A DNA stretch of 64,000 bases from contig NZ_BBQM01000012.1 of the NCBI RefSeq assembly GCF_000876015.1, positions 682,001-746,000 of the forward strand, written 5' to 3'. Source of the DNA: Cupriavidus basilensis (GTDB taxonomy: Bacteria; Pseudomonadota; Gammaproteobacteria; Burkholderiales; Burkholderiaceae). Below the pieces are notes generated by a model. That model saw only the letters and a program-made list of their open reading frames with translations. It had not been told where the DNA came from and made no database searches. How positions within the stretch are numbered: position 1 is the first letter of the stretch; each line of letters opens with the position of its first letter. The translations under genes were made by a program, and so were the position numbers. This document shows, piece after piece, positions 18,744 through 27,797 of the stretch.

Positions 18744-19682
18744 ATGCTGCCGTTTGCCACCCTCCGCCGCGCCGGCGCGGCGCGCGCTTCCCGCCTGCTG
18801 GCCGGGCTCGCGCTTGCCGCCGGCGCCGTCGCCGCCGCTCCCCACGCCGCCTTGGCCCAGGGCGCGAGCCCGGTGCTCGACAAGATCCGCAGCACCGGCA
18901 TCATCGTGCTCGGCTACCGCGAATCGGCGCTGCCGTTTTCCTTCGCCGACGACAAGGGCCAGCCCGCCGGTTATGCCGTGGACCTGTGCCTGCGCGCCGC
19001 CGAGGCCGCGCGCGTCAAGCTGGGCCTGAACGCCATCAAGGTGCGCTGGATGCCGCTCACCCCGCAGAACCGCATCCCGGCCGTGGTCAACGGCCTGGTC
19101 GACCTGGACTGCGCACCCAACACGAATTCGCTGGAGCGCCAGAAGCAGGTGGCGTTCAGCGTGTCGCACTACATCTCGACGGTGCGCATGCTGGTGCGCG
19201 CGGATTCGGGCATCCAGTCGTTCGACGACCTGCGCGGCAAGACCGTGGTGACCAGCGCCGGCTCCACCGGCGACCGCCACGTGCGCCGCCTCAAGGGCCA
19301 GTACGGCTTCCACGACGTCTACGCCAAGGACCACGGCGAGTCCTTCCTGCTGCTCGAGTCCGGCCGCGCCCAGGCTTTCGTGATGGACGACGTGCTGCTG
19401 GCCGGCCTGCGCGCCCGCGCCAAGGACCCGTCGCAGTACGTGATCGTCGGCCCGGCGCTGTCGACCGAGCAGAACGCGCTGATGATGTCGCGCGCCGACC
19501 CGGAATGGAAACAGCTGGTGGACCAGACCCTGGCCTCGGCGTTTGCCGGCCCGCAGGTGGTGGCGCTGCAGAAGCAGTGGTTCCAGCAGCCGATCGGGGC
19601 GCGCGGCATCAATCTCGCGCTGGCGCCGAGCGCGCAGGTGCGCGAGGCGTGGAAGCACCCTTCCGACGTCGCCACCGAATAA
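18744..19682 (+). CDS. Periplasmic amino-acid ABC transporter substrate-binding protein (GltI type)
   Basis: A 312-residue family 3 solute-binding protein with a signal peptide ending near AALAQG. Family features are STGIIVLGYRESALPFSFADDKGQPAGYAVDLC at the mature N-terminus, the linker WMPLTPQNRIPAVVNGLVDLDC, and the hinge VTSAGSTGDRHVRRL. The best relatives bind glutamate or aspartate (GltI). The start at 18744 is preferred because it begins directly before the signal peptide; an upstream ATG at 18675 would add 23 residues. No transporter permease or ATPase gene is adjacent, so it probably serves a system encoded elsewhere, or sensing. A terminator follows. Confidence 0.88.
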   Translation: MLPFATLRRAGAARASRLLAGLALAAGAVAAAPHAALAQGASPVLDKIRSTGIIVLGYRESALPFSFADDKGQPAGYAVDLCLRAAEAARVKLGLNAIKVRWMPLTPQNRIPAVVNGLVDLDCAPNTNSLERQKQVAFSVSHYISTVRMLVRADSGIQSFDDLRGKTVVTSAGSTGDRHVRRLKGQYGFHDVYAKDHGESFLLLESGRAQAFVMDDVLLAGLRARAKDPSQYVIVGPALSTEQNALMMSRADPEWKQLVDQTLASAFAGPQVVALQKQWFQQPIGARGINLALAPSAQVREAWKHPSDVATE

Positions 19683-19706
19683 GCGCGGCCGTCCCGCCCC
19701 CGAGGA

Positions 19707-19741
19707 ATCCCGCAGCCGGCAGGCTCGCGGGATTTTTTTTG
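19707..19741 (+). terminator. Rho-independent terminator of the solute-binding protein gene
   Basis: An eight-base stem aatcccgc / gcgggatt (19707-19714, 19728-19735), extended by GCC/GGC pairs inside, is followed by a run of T residues through 19740. Confidence 0.88.
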
Positions 19742-19901
19742 CGCCTGGCGACGCACAATTCCGCAATGCCGCGCCCTCCGCATGGAGCACGACGCACATT
19801 CGCGGCGGCTGGCAAGCAAGAGCCGGCGACTACGGCAATAGCGGCTTTCCATAGGCCGGCATCAACCGTGTTCCCGGCAATACAACGCCGACCGCCGCAA
19901 G

Positions 19902-19931
19902 TTGACAAGCCGGCGAAATGTTGGCGACACT
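19902..19931 (+). promoter_or_regulatory. Possible promoter of the small repeat-protein gene
   Basis: A perfect -35 hexamer TTGACA (19902-19907) is followed 18 bases later by GACACT (19926-19931), a weak -10. No other gene lies in the 362-base gap 19683-20045 apart from the terminator at its left end. Confidence 0.35.
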
Positions 19932-20045
19932 GGGCCCGAGCGGACAAACCGGCAGGGGCGGCCAGGCTCAGGCAAGGCGCATCTCCCCACGGCGATTTTT
20001 CCGCGCACTCGAACCGCCGAGAGGCGGCATTTTCCAGGAGAAACC

Positions 20046-20345
20046 ATGAACAAGTTCGTCACGACAGCCATCGCGCTTTGCATCGGCGCCGTTTCCGTGG
20101 CTGCCCAGGCCCAGACCGGCGGGAAGAAGTTCGACCCGTACAGCCAGGGAGCCAAGTCGGGCGAGAAGTTCGACCCGTATACCCAGGGCGCCAAGTCCGG
20201 CGACAAGTTCGACCCGTACACCCAGGGCGCGAACAAGAGCACGCGCGCCGACCTGACCGGCGATGCCTCGGCACCGGCCGCCAAGAAATCGCACAAGAAG
20301 AGCAAGAAGACCAAGAAAGCCGCTTCGGCAGCCGCCGCAAGCTGA
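20046..20345 (+). CDS. Small secreted protein with KFDPYxQGAKSG repeats
   Basis: A 99-residue protein with a signal peptide (MNKFVTTAIALCIGAVSVAAQAQ). Three near-identical 12-residue repeats follow, each beginning KFDPY and continuing S/TQGAKSG/N. The tail is strongly basic, rich in Lys and Ala (KKSHKKSKKTKKAA). The start at 20046 is fixed by AGGAGAAACC and the signal peptide. I know no function for it. The charged tail could bind nucleic acid, lipopolysaccharide or cell-wall polymers. A second small secreted protein with DPY-type repeats lies at 53373 and may be a distant relative. A strong hairpin terminator follows. Confidence 0.8.
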   Translation: MNKFVTTAIALCIGAVSVAAQAQTGGKKFDPYSQGAKSGEKFDPYTQGAKSGDKFDPYTQGANKSTRADLTGDASAPAAKKSHKKSKKTKKAASAAAAS

Positions 20346-20368
20346 CCGGCGGCAGCCGGCCGCACCGC

Positions 20369-20396
20369 ATGAAGCCCGCCAGCCGGCGGGCTTCAT
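20369..20396. terminator. Hairpin terminator between convergent genes
   Basis: A perfect 12-base stem (20369-20380 with 20385-20396) around the loop AGCC lies between the plus-strand repeat-protein gene and the minus-strand gene ending at 20445, so it can serve both. There is no long T-run. Confidence 0.65.
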
Positions 20397-20444
20397 GCTT
20401 TCAGGCATTCGTGCGCGGGGTCATGGCGGACCGTGCGGCAGCGC

Positions 20445-21335
20445 TCAGGGCGCGCCCAGTTCCAGCGCGGTCACGTCGATGCGCTCGACCTTGCTTTCCT
20501 TGTTGTCCTGCTTGTCCCGCTGCCGGACCTCGGTGCGCAAGACGAAGGCCTCCGCCGGGCAGTACCAGTCGGTGACGTTCAGCACCGCGGGCTCTACCTG
20601 CACGACTTCCTCGTCCACCATCAGCGGCCCCAGCGAGGTCCGCTTCTCGTAGGTGATGGGCATGCATTCCTTGCGGCCCAGCACGGTGTCGATCATCTGG
20701 CGCTTGCCGACGTGGCGCGTGCCGACGTTGATCGACGCATAGAGCGCGCGCATGTTGCCGATGGCTTCGTCCCGGCCCAGCGGATAGATCTGCAGCGAGA
20801 CGCTGGACTCGAAGGTCTCGCCGTCGAGCGTGCCGCCTTCCCGGATATCCTGCCCGGCGTAGTTGAACACGCCCTGCCCGCGGAACGCCGCCTCGCCGTA
20901 CATGCGGGCATAGCGCCCCTGCGCGTTGATCACGGCATGCTCGCTTTCGATGCTGGTCCGGGCCGTGCTGGCGCGGCGCTCGATGTTGACCATGTGGATC
21001 TGGTCCATGATGACCGGCGGCCCCATCAGCGCGGAGAGCGCCGACTTGGAGCGCACTTCGAGCTGCGCCCGGCAGCCGTCGGCGCTCTTGGTGGCGTGGC
21101 GCAGCGTCATGGTGATGGAAGTGGGCATGTCGCCGTCGCCTTCCATCTGCACGCGCGCGCCGGAGCGGAACCACGGCGCGTCGCACAGGAACGCCGCGGA
21201 GCGCGCCACGGCTTCCATCGGCATCTGCGCCGCGGCCTGGCCCTGCGGCGCGGCCTGGGCGAGCGCGGAGCCGCCGTGCGCCAGCAGTCCCGCCGCCAGG
21301 GCGGCCACCCCGGCCAGTTGCGCCTTTGTCCTCAC
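20445..21335 (-). CDS. Secreted protein of unknown function
   Basis: A 296-residue protein with a signal peptide ending in HGGSALAQA. The start is taken as the GTG at 21335, because AGGA lies six bases upstream and the signal peptide begins there; the open frame extends further upstream without support. The mature part contains several cysteines (FLCDAPW, DGCRAQLE, KECMPIT, WYCPAEA) that could form disulfides in the periplasm. It has no motif I recognise. It appears monocistronic and is divergent from the HdeD-family gene. Confidence 0.72.
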   Translation of the reverse strand: MRTKAQLAGVAALAAGLLAHGGSALAQAAPQGQAAAQMPMEAVARSAAFLCDAPWFRSGARVQMEGDGDMPTSITMTLRHATKSADGCRAQLEVRSKSALSALMGPPVIMDQIHMVNIERRASTARTSIESEHAVINAQGRYARMYGEAAFRGQGVFNYAGQDIREGGTLDGETFESSVSLQIYPLGRDEAIGNMRALYASINVGTRHVGKRQMIDTVLGRKECMPITYEKRTSLGPLMVDEEVVQVEPAVLNVTDWYCPAEAFVLRTEVRQRDKQDNKESKVERIDVTALELGAP

Positions 21336-21600
21336 ATGATTCCTGTCTAGAATGATTTCACGCCCCCGCTGGTCCCTGCAAGGCACCGCGCGCCAGGGCG
21401 GGCAGGCGTGTGCGCCCGCGCTGGACCAATGTACTGGCAAGTGCCCTGAAAAGTGCCCTGGATCCCGCGGCCGCCGGTTCGGCGGGCTCCGGCATCGGGA
21501 CACTAGAAAGTAGCGCTTTTTCGCTGGCTTGTCTTGTCGGTCTTCGTCGATGCAGGCCACATGCCCGCCGCGGCAGCCTGCCGTTCGTCAGGGAGTTTCC

Positions 21601-22164
21601 ATGCTTCACTACTATGCCAAGCTCTGGTGGGTCGTCGGCCTGCGCGGCGCGTTCGCGCTGCTGTTCGGCATCTGCGCGCTGTTCGCGCCCATTGCCACGC
21701 TGGCCGCGCTGGTGCTGGTGTTCGGCGCCTTTGCCGCGGCCGACGGCGTGACCGCGCTGGCAATGGCCATCTCGGGCAGCCAGCGCGAGGCCAGCGACCG
21801 CGGCATCCTGGCGCTGCAGGGCCTGCTCGGCCTTGGCGTGGGGCTGCTGACGTGGTTCAGCCCCGTGGTCACGGCATTCTCGCTGCTGTTGTATATCGCG
21901 GCCTGGACGCTGGCCACCGGCGTGCTGCAGATCGTGGCCGCCATCCGCCTGCGCAAGGACATGCCGAACGAATGGTGGCTGGTGCTGGCCGGCGTGGCCA
22001 GCATCGTCTTTGCGTTCCTGCTGCTGTGGCAGCCGCTGGCCGGCGCGCTCGCGCTGCTGTGGCTGATCGGGGCCTGGGCGCTGGTCTGGGGCGTGCTCCT
22101 GATCGGCGTGGCGCTGCGCCTGCGCGGCGCCCGTAACGGGCCGGCGGCGCCACTTCCGGGCTGA
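21601..22164 (+). CDS. HdeD family (DUF308) membrane protein
   Basis: A 187-residue inner-membrane protein made of six hydrophobic segments arranged as three DUF308 pairs. It has the typical opening WWVVGLRGAFALLFGICALFAP and internal repeats such as WWLVLAGVASIVFAFLLLWQPLAG. E. coli HdeD is linked to acid resistance, but most DUF308 proteins have no defined role. The start at 21601 follows GGGAG at good distance. It is divergent from the secreted protein at 20445-21335 and is followed by a 373-base gap before the arn operon. Confidence 0.85.
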   Translation: MLHYYAKLWWVVGLRGAFALLFGICALFAPIATLAALVLVFGAFAAADGVTALAMAISGSQREASDRGILALQGLLGLGVGLLTWFSPVVTAFSLLLYIAAWTLATGVLQIVAAIRLRKDMPNEWWLVLAGVASIVFAFLLLWQPLAGALALLWLIGAWALVWGVLLIGVALRLRGARNGPAAPLPG

Positions 22165-22537
22165 CGGGCCGCGCGCGACGGGCCTCGCGGGCGCCGCCCG
22201 CCCCTGCCGCAGGCGGGGAACCCCGGCGGTCGTGCTAACATTGCGCGCCGCGCCACAAGAGGGCGCGGTTTGCCGTTGGCGAGTACCGCCCGGGCGGCCT
22301 GCGCCGGCATGGCTTCGGCTTGTTGTCCACCGAAGCGGCCGCTGCAGCGTTGTGATGTGTTTCCTGCACGCGAGCCGCCCCCGAATCCGCCCGATCCGGG
22401 CTGGCCACCGGCACGCGATGCACTGGCACACCCACGGCCGATCCGGCGCACCCGGCGGCACGGCGCCATGCCGTGCCCCGCCGGGGATCGCCCGTCATCA
22501 TTGCCATGACGCCCATCCGACCGTTTCCAGGAGATGT
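22165..22537 (+). other. Non-coding gap upstream of the arn operon
   Basis: This 373-base stretch has no supported gene. The arnT frame stays open to 22232, but codon use and the family N-terminus argue against coding. It presumably contains the arn promoter: a TAACAT resembling a -10 box is at 22236-22241, without a convincing -35. Short GC-rich hairpins near 22187-22217 may end HdeD transcription. Confidence 0.4.
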
Positions 22538-24322
22538 ATGCGTAGTTCCGTGACCTCGCGAGATGCTTCGCGAAACACCGCGCAGGGTGTTTCGCAATCC
22601 GCCGGCCTGCCGCTGGGCGCGATTATCCTGGTCAGCCTGCTTATTCTCCTGGTCTGGTTCGGCACGCTCGAGGCGCGCCACCTGCTGCGCTCGGACGAAG
22701 GCCGCTATGCGGAAATCGCCCGCGAGATGTTCGCCAGCGGCGACTGGGTCACGATCCGCTACAACGCGCTCAAGTATTTCGAGAAACCGCCCTTCCACAT
22801 GTGGGTGACGGCGCTGTCGTACACCCTGTTCGGCGTGGGCGACTGGCAGGCGCGGCTGTGCGTGGCGCTGTCCGGCATGCTCGGCCTGGTGGTGTCGATG
22901 AAGGCCGCGGCGCGCTGGTACGGCACCCGCGCCGCCCTGCTGACCGGCCTGGTCCTGGTGGCCGCGCCGATGTGGAGCGTGGCCTCGCACTTCAACTCGC
23001 TCGACATGACACTGTCCGGCGCGATGGCCTGCGTGCTGGCGTTCATGCTGCTGGCCCAGCACCCGGCCGCCACCCCGGCCGCGCGCCGCTACTGGATGTG
23101 GGCGTGCTGGGTGGCAATGGGCGTGGCGATCCTGACCAAGGGCCTGGTGGGCATCGCCCTGCCGGGGCTGGTGCTGGTGATCTACACGCTGATCGCACGC
23201 GACTTCGGCCTGTGGAAGCGGCTGCATCTGGTCAGCGGCATCGCGCTGATGCTGATCGTCACGGTGCCGTGGTTCTGGCTGGTGTCGGAGCGCAACCCCG
23301 AATTCCTCCATTTCTTCTTCATCCACGAGCACTGGCAGCGCTACACCTCCACGGTGCACTCGCGCAAGGGCCCGCTCTGGTATTTCGTGCCGCTGCTGGT
23401 GGCCGGCTTCCTGCCGTGGCTGGGACTGGCGCCGCGCATGTGGCAGGTGGTGCGCGGCGGCGCCGCGGCGGCGCGCGCCACCGGCACCCGGCCGTTCCAG
23501 CCGGCGCTGCTGCTGGCGGTGTGGGCCATCGCCATCTTCGTGTTCTTCAGCCTGTCGGGCTCCAAGCTGCCGGGCTACATCGTGCCGATCTTCCCCGCGC
23601 TGGGCATGCTCGCCGGCGTGGCGCTGCAGCATATCGACGACCGCAGCTGGCGCCGCCAGATGAACGGCATGCTGGCGATCGCGGTGGCCGGCCTGCTGGC
23701 CAGCCCCTACGTGGCCACGCTGAATTCCGACAACACCCCCAACGAGCTGTACCGCCTGTTCGCGGTGTGGGTCGGCGCGGCCTTCGCGCTGATGATCGTC
23801 ACCATCTTCGCCGCGCGCTGGCTGCTGGCCCGCAAGGGCCTGATGGTCAGCATCACGGTCTACGCGGTGGGCCTGTTCGGCAGCTTCACGGTGGCGCTGC
23901 TCGGCCACGAAGTGATGGGCCGGCCGACCTCCGGCGTGGACATGGTGCCCGCCATCGAGGCGGTGCTGACCGACGACATGCCGATCTACGGCGTGCGCAT
24001 GCTGGACCACACCCTGCCGTACTACCTGCGCCGCACCACCATCATGGTGGAATGGCCCGACGAGCTGGAGTTCGGCACCCAGCAGGAGCCGCAGAAATGG
24101 CTGCCCACGCTGGATGCCTTTATTGCAAAATGGCAGGATGGCCAGCGCGCCGTGGGGATCATGTCCGCCGCGACCTACCGCCTGCTGCAGGAGCGCAACG
24201 TGCCGATGTACAAGATCGCGCAGGACAAGCGCCGCGTGGCGGTGGCCAATTTCCCGCTGCCGGGCCAGGCCCCGGCGGCCGCACAGCCCTCCGCACAGCC
24301 AGAACCGAACCGCGCCCCATGA
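22538..24322 (+). CDS. arnT: 4-amino-4-deoxy-L-arabinose transferase ArnT
   Basis: A 594-residue GT83 integral membrane protein that moves L-Ara4N from undecaprenyl phosphate to lipid A on the periplasmic face of the inner membrane, giving resistance to polymyxin and other cationic peptides. The first periplasmic loop carries the catalytic-site motif RSDEGRYAEIAREM (D53, E54), followed by YFEKPPFHMW. About thirteen membrane segments precede a C-terminal periplasmic domain. The start is set by AGGAG before ATG 22538. The solved ArnT structure comes from Cupriavidus metallidurans, so close relationship is expected. Its stop overlaps arnE. Confidence 0.95.
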   Translation: MRSSVTSRDASRNTAQGVSQSAGLPLGAIILVSLLILLVWFGTLEARHLLRSDEGRYAEIAREMFASGDWVTIRYNALKYFEKPPFHMWVTALSYTLFGVGDWQARLCVALSGMLGLVVSMKAAARWYGTRAALLTGLVLVAAPMWSVASHFNSLDMTLSGAMACVLAFMLLAQHPAATPAARRYWMWACWVAMGVAILTKGLVGIALPGLVLVIYTLIARDFGLWKRLHLVSGIALMLIVTVPWFWLVSERNPEFLHFFFIHEHWQRYTSTVHSRKGPLWYFVPLLVAGFLPWLGLAPRMWQVVRGGAAAARATGTRPFQPALLLAVWAIAIFVFFSLSGSKLPGYIVPIFPALGMLAGVALQHIDDRSWRRQMNGMLAIAVAGLLASPYVATLNSDNTPNELYRLFAVWVGAAFALMIVTIFAARWLLARKGLMVSITVYAVGLFGSFTVALLGHEVMGRPTSGVDMVPAIEAVLTDDMPIYGVRMLDHTLPYYLRRTTIMVEWPDELEFGTQQEPQKWLPTLDAFIAKWQDGQRAVGIMSAATYRLLQERNVPMYKIAQDKRRVAVANFPLPGQAPAAAQPSAQPEPNRAP

Positions 24323-24690
24323 CGCTTTCCACCTTCGCATTCATCTTCACCGGCGTGCTGCTCAATGCCTGCGCGCAACTGCTGCTCAAGGCCGGCACCA
24401 ACGCCATCGGCGCCATCACGCTGGAGCGCGCCACGCTGTTTGCCACCGCGCTGCGCGTGCTGACGCAGTGGCCGGTGCTGGCCGGGCTGACGCTCTACGT
24501 GGTGAGCGTGGGCGTGTGGATCGTCGGCCTGTCGCGCGTGGACGTCTCGATCGCCTACCCGATGCTGTCGCTCGGCTACGTGGTGAACGCGCTGGCGGCC
24601 TGGTGGCTGTTCGGCGAGATGATCGGCCCGCTGCGCGTGGCCGGCATCCTGCTCATCCTGGCCGGCGTGTTCCTGATCGCCCGCTCGTGA
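24319..24690 (+). CDS. arnE: EamA/SMR-type undecaprenyl-phosphate-Ara4N flippase subunit
   Basis: A 123-residue four-segment membrane protein of the small multidrug resistance/EamA type. It starts by ATGA overlap with arnT and ends with VAGILLILAGVFLIARS. In E. coli an ArnE/ArnF heterodimer flips undecaprenyl-phosphate-Ara4N to the periplasm. Only one such gene is present here, so the protein may form a homodimer. Motifs are the LNACAQLLLKAG helix and SIAYPMLSLGYVVNALAAWWLFGE. Confidence 0.85.
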   Translation: MTLSTFAFIFTGVLLNACAQLLLKAGTNAIGAITLERATLFATALRVLTQWPVLAGLTLYVVSVGVWIVGLSRVDVSIAYPMLSLGYVVNALAAWWLFGEMIGPLRVAGILLILAGVFLIARS

Positions 24691-24724
24691 GCGCCATCCC
24701 AACGTACCGCAAGGCCCGACCGTC

Positions 24725-25888
24725 ATGACCGCACCCGCTGCCCAAGCCTTCCTGCCCTTCGTCAAGCCGTCGATCGACGCCGACGCCATCGCCGAGGTCG
24801 GCAAGGTGCTGGCCTCGGGCTGGATCACGTCCGGCCCCAGGATGCACGCGTTCGAGGACGCGCTGTCCGCGCTGTTCGGCGGCCGCCCGGTGCGCACCTT
24901 CGCCAACGGCTCGGCGACGATGGAAATCGCCCTGCGCATCGCCGACATCGGCCCCGGCGACGAGGTCATCACCACGCCGATCACCTGGGTGGCCACCGCC
25001 AACGTGGTCGTCACCGTGGGCGCCAAGCCGGTCTTCGTCGACGTCGACCCGCGCACGCGCAACCTCGACCTCGACGCCGTGGAAGCCGCCATCACACCGC
25101 GCACGCGCGCCATCATGCCGGTCTACCTGTCGGGCCTGCCGGTCGACATGGACCGCCTCTACGCCATCGCGCGCAAGCACGGCCTGCGCGTGATCGAGGA
25201 CGCCGCCCAGGCCATCGACTCGCGCTGGCGCGGCCAGCGCATCGGCGCCTTCGGCGACCTGGTGAGCTTCAGCTTCCAGGCCAACAAGAACATCACCAGC
25301 GTCGAAGGCGGCTGCCTGGTGATGAACTCGCCGGAAGAAGCGCTGCGCGCCGAGCGCCTGCGCCTGCAGGGCGTGATCCGCAGCGGCCCGGATGGCATGG
25401 ACGTGGAGGAGCCCGGCGGCAAGTTCAACCTGACCGACGTCAACGCCGCCATCGGCCTGTCGCAACTGGCGCACCTGGACCACGTCACCGCGCGCCGCGC
25501 CGAGCTGGCCGAGGCGTATTTCCGCAGTGCCGCCGACCACGGCCTGGCCGGACTCGGCATCGAGCTGCCGCTGCCGCGCGACGGCGAGCTGGCCACCACC
25601 AACTGGCACATGTTCCAGGTGGTGCTGCCGGCCGCGCGCATCGCGGGCGGCCGCACCGCCGTGATGGACGCCATGCGCGAGCGCGGCATCGGCACCGGCG
25701 TGCACTATCCCGCCCTGCATCTGTTTACCTACTACCGCTCCCTTGGCTGGCGCGAAGGCATGCTGCCCCATGCCGAGCGCATCGGACAGGGCATCCTCAC
25801 CCTGCCGATGTTCCCTGCGATGCAGGCCGCCGACGTGGAGCGGGTCTGCGCAACCCTCAGCGAAACATGCAAACGCCTCCTCAAATGA
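24725..25888 (+). CDS. arnB: UDP-Ara4O aminotransferase ArnB
   Basis: A 387-residue PLP-dependent DegT/DnrJ/EryC1-family transaminase that converts UDP-4-keto-pentose to UDP-L-Ara4N with glutamate as amino donor. The PLP-binding lysine is K188 in SFSFQANKNITSVEGG, the same number as in the enterobacterial enzyme. The segments NGSATMEIALRIADIGPGDEVITTPITWVAT and EDAAQAIDSRW complete the family pattern. It lies 34 bases after arnE and overlaps arnC. Confidence 0.95.
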   Translation: MTAPAAQAFLPFVKPSIDADAIAEVGKVLASGWITSGPRMHAFEDALSALFGGRPVRTFANGSATMEIALRIADIGPGDEVITTPITWVATANVVVTVGAKPVFVDVDPRTRNLDLDAVEAAITPRTRAIMPVYLSGLPVDMDRLYAIARKHGLRVIEDAAQAIDSRWRGQRIGAFGDLVSFSFQANKNITSVEGGCLVMNSPEEALRAERLRLQGVIRSGPDGMDVEEPGGKFNLTDVNAAIGLSQLAHLDHVTARRAELAEAYFRSAADHGLAGLGIELPLPRDGELATTNWHMFQVVLPAARIAGGRTAVMDAMRERGIGTGVHYPALHLFTYYRSLGWREGMLPHAERIGQGILTLPMFPAMQAADVERVCATLSETCKRLLK

Positions 25889-26868
25889 GCCCCGTCGAGG
25901 TCTCCGTCGTCATTCCCGTCTATAACGAGGAAGACGGCCTGCAGGCCCTGTTCGACCGCCTCTACCCGGCGCTCGACGCCCTCGCCTGCAGCTACGAGAT
26001 CATCTTCGTCAACGACGGCAGCCGCGACCGCTCCGCGCAGATTCTGGCCAGCCAGTACCGGCTGCGCCCGGACGTCACGCGCGTGGTGCTGTTCAACGGC
26101 AACTTCGGCCAGCACATGGCCATCCTGGCCGGCTTCGAGCAGACCCGCGGCCAGATCGTCATCACGCTGGACGCCGACCTGCAGAACCCGCCGGAAGAAA
26201 TCCCGCGCCTGGTGGCGACCATGCGCGAAGGGCACGACTACGTCGGCACCATCCGCCGCGAGCGCAACGACACGGCCTTCCGCCGCGTGGCGTCGCGCGC
26301 CATGAACCGGCTGCGCGAGCGCATCACGCGCATCAAGATGACCGACCAGGGCTGCATGCTGCGCGCCTACGACCGCAACGTGATCGACACCATCAACGCG
26401 TGCCGCGAGGTCAACACCTTCATTCCCGCGCTGGCCTACACTTTCTCCTCCAATCCGGTCGAGATCGTGGTCGAGCACGAGCAGCGCCACGCCGGTGAAT
26501 CCAAGTACTCGCTGTTCCAGCTCATCCGGCTGAACTTCGACCTGGTGACGGGCTTCTCGATCGTGCCGCTGCAATGGTTCTCGGCCATCGGCACGCTGCT
26601 GTCGCTGGCCTCGGGCGGGCTGGTGGCGGTGCTGCTGGTGCGCCGCTTCCTGCTCGGCGCGGAAGTGCAGGGCGTGTTCACCCTGCTGGCCTTCAACTTC
26701 TTCCTGGTCGGCATCATGCTGTTCGGCATCGGCCTGCTGGGCGAGTACATCGGCCGCATCTACCAGGAAGTGCGCAACCGCCCGCGCTACCGCATCCAGG
26801 CGGTGCTCGAGGGCAACCCCGAAACACAGAAAGGCCAGCCGGCCGCGGAGCCATCGTGCGCGCAGTAG
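25885..26868 (+). CDS. arnC: Undecaprenyl-phosphate 4-deoxy-4-formamido-L-arabinose transferase ArnC
   Basis: A GT2-family membrane glycosyltransferase of 327 residues that transfers Ara4-formyl-N from UDP to undecaprenyl phosphate at the cytoplasmic face. The catalytic domain shows VVIPVYNEEDGL, FVNDGSRDRS and LDADLQNPPEE, and two membrane segments follow near the C-terminus (IGTLLSLASGGLVAVLLVRRF and FFLVGIMLFGIGLLGEYIGRI). The start at 25885 is preferred because it makes an ATGA overlap with the arnB stop; an ATG six codons upstream (25867) is the alternative. Neither has a clear ribosome-binding site, consistent with coupled translation. Confidence 0.93.
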   Translation: MSPVEVSVVIPVYNEEDGLQALFDRLYPALDALACSYEIIFVNDGSRDRSAQILASQYRLRPDVTRVVLFNGNFGQHMAILAGFEQTRGQIVITLDADLQNPPEEIPRLVATMREGHDYVGTIRRERNDTAFRRVASRAMNRLRERITRIKMTDQGCMLRAYDRNVIDTINACREVNTFIPALAYTFSSNPVEIVVEHEQRHAGESKYSLFQLIRLNFDLVTGFSIVPLQWFSAIGTLLSLASGGLVAVLLVRRFLLGAEVQGVFTLLAFNFFLVGIMLFGIGLLGEYIGRIYQEVRNRPRYRIQAVLEGNPETQKGQPAAEPSCAQ

Positions 26869-27797
26869 TCTTCGCCTACCACAACGTCGGCGACCGCTGC
26901 CTGCGCGTGCTGCACGCGCGTGGCGTCGAAGTGGCGCTGGTCGTCACCCACCGCGACCGCCCGGACGAGAACATCTGGTTCCGCCGCGTCGCCGATACCG
27001 CCGCCGAACTCGGCGTGCCCTTCATCTACGGTGAAGACCCCGCCGACCCGGCGCTGGCCGAGGCGGTGGCCGCGGCGCGCCCGGACATGATCTTCTCGTT
27101 CTACTACCGCGCGATGATCCCCGCCGCCGTGCTGGCGCTGGCGCCGCGCGGCGCGTTCAACATGCACGGCTCGCTGCTGCCGAAGTACCGCGGCCGCGTG
27201 CCGGTGAACTGGGCCGTGCTGCGCGGCGAGACCGAGACCGGCGCCACGCTGCACGCGATGGAAGCCAAGCCGGACGCCGGCTACATCGTCGACCAGACCG
27301 CCGTGCCGATCCTGCCGGACGACACCGCGGGCGAAGTCTTCGAGAAGGTCACGGTGGCCGCCGAGCAGACGCTGTGGCGCGCGCTGCCCGCCATGATGGC
27401 CGGCAACATCGTCCCGCTGCCCAACCGCCTTGCCGAAGGCAGCTACTTCTCCGGCCGCAGGCCGGAGGACGGCCGCATCGACTGGCAGCAAGATGCCGCC
27501 CGGGTCTACGACCTGGTGCGCGCGGTGGCGCCGCCCTACCCCGGCGCCTTCACCGACATCGGCGCGCGCCGCTTCGTGGTGGCGCAGGCGCGCCGCCCGC
27601 ACGGCGCCGCGCCCGCCCTGCCGGCGGGCGCCCGGCCCGGCCTGCACGTGGCCGGCGGGCAGATCGTCGGCCTGTGCGGCGACGGCGAAGTGATCCTGAT
27701 CCGCGAATTACTCGACGCGGGCGCACCGGCACAGGCCGTTTCGCCCGACGCACTCTCTACATTTCTTACCGCATCGTCCAAAGAGGAACACCGATGA
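26856..27797 (+). CDS. arnA: UDP-L-Ara4N formyltransferase (ArnA N-terminal activity, separate gene)
   Basis: A 313-residue protein equal to the N-terminal half of E. coli ArnA, which formylates UDP-Ara4N with 10-formyl-tetrahydrofolate. The catalytic triad is intact and numbered as in E. coli: N102 and H104 in FNMHGSLLPKYRGRVPVNW, and D140 in EAKPDAGYI. The start is a GTG at 26856 with GGAG seven bases upstream, overlapping the end of arnC by 13 bases. The decarboxylase half of ArnA is a separate gene whose ATG overlaps this stop by four bases, so the pair is made together but not fused. Confidence 0.92.
   Translation: MRAVVFAYHNVGDRCLRVLHARGVEVALVVTHRDRPDENIWFRRVADTAAELGVPFIYGEDPADPALAEAVAAARPDMIFSFYYRAMIPAAVLALAPRGAFNMHGSLLPKYRGRVPVNWAVLRGETETGATLHAMEAKPDAGYIVDQTAVPILPDDTAGEVFEKVTVAAEQTLWRALPAMMAGNIVPLPNRLAEGSYFSGRRPEDGRIDWQQDAARVYDLVRAVAPPYPGAFTDIGARRFVVAQARRPHGAAPALPAGARPGLHVAGGQIVGLCGDGEVILIRELLDAGAPAQAVSPDALSTFLTASSKEEHR

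Noticed and set aside
21333..21560. Longer version of the unknown secreted protein starting at 21560
   Set aside because: It would bury the signal peptide inside the protein; the GTG at 21335 has AGGA at good distance.
22232..22537. N-terminal extension of arnT
   Set aside because: ArnT proteins start near the first membrane segment, and the ATG at 22538 has AGGAG; the extension reads as random GC-rich sequence.
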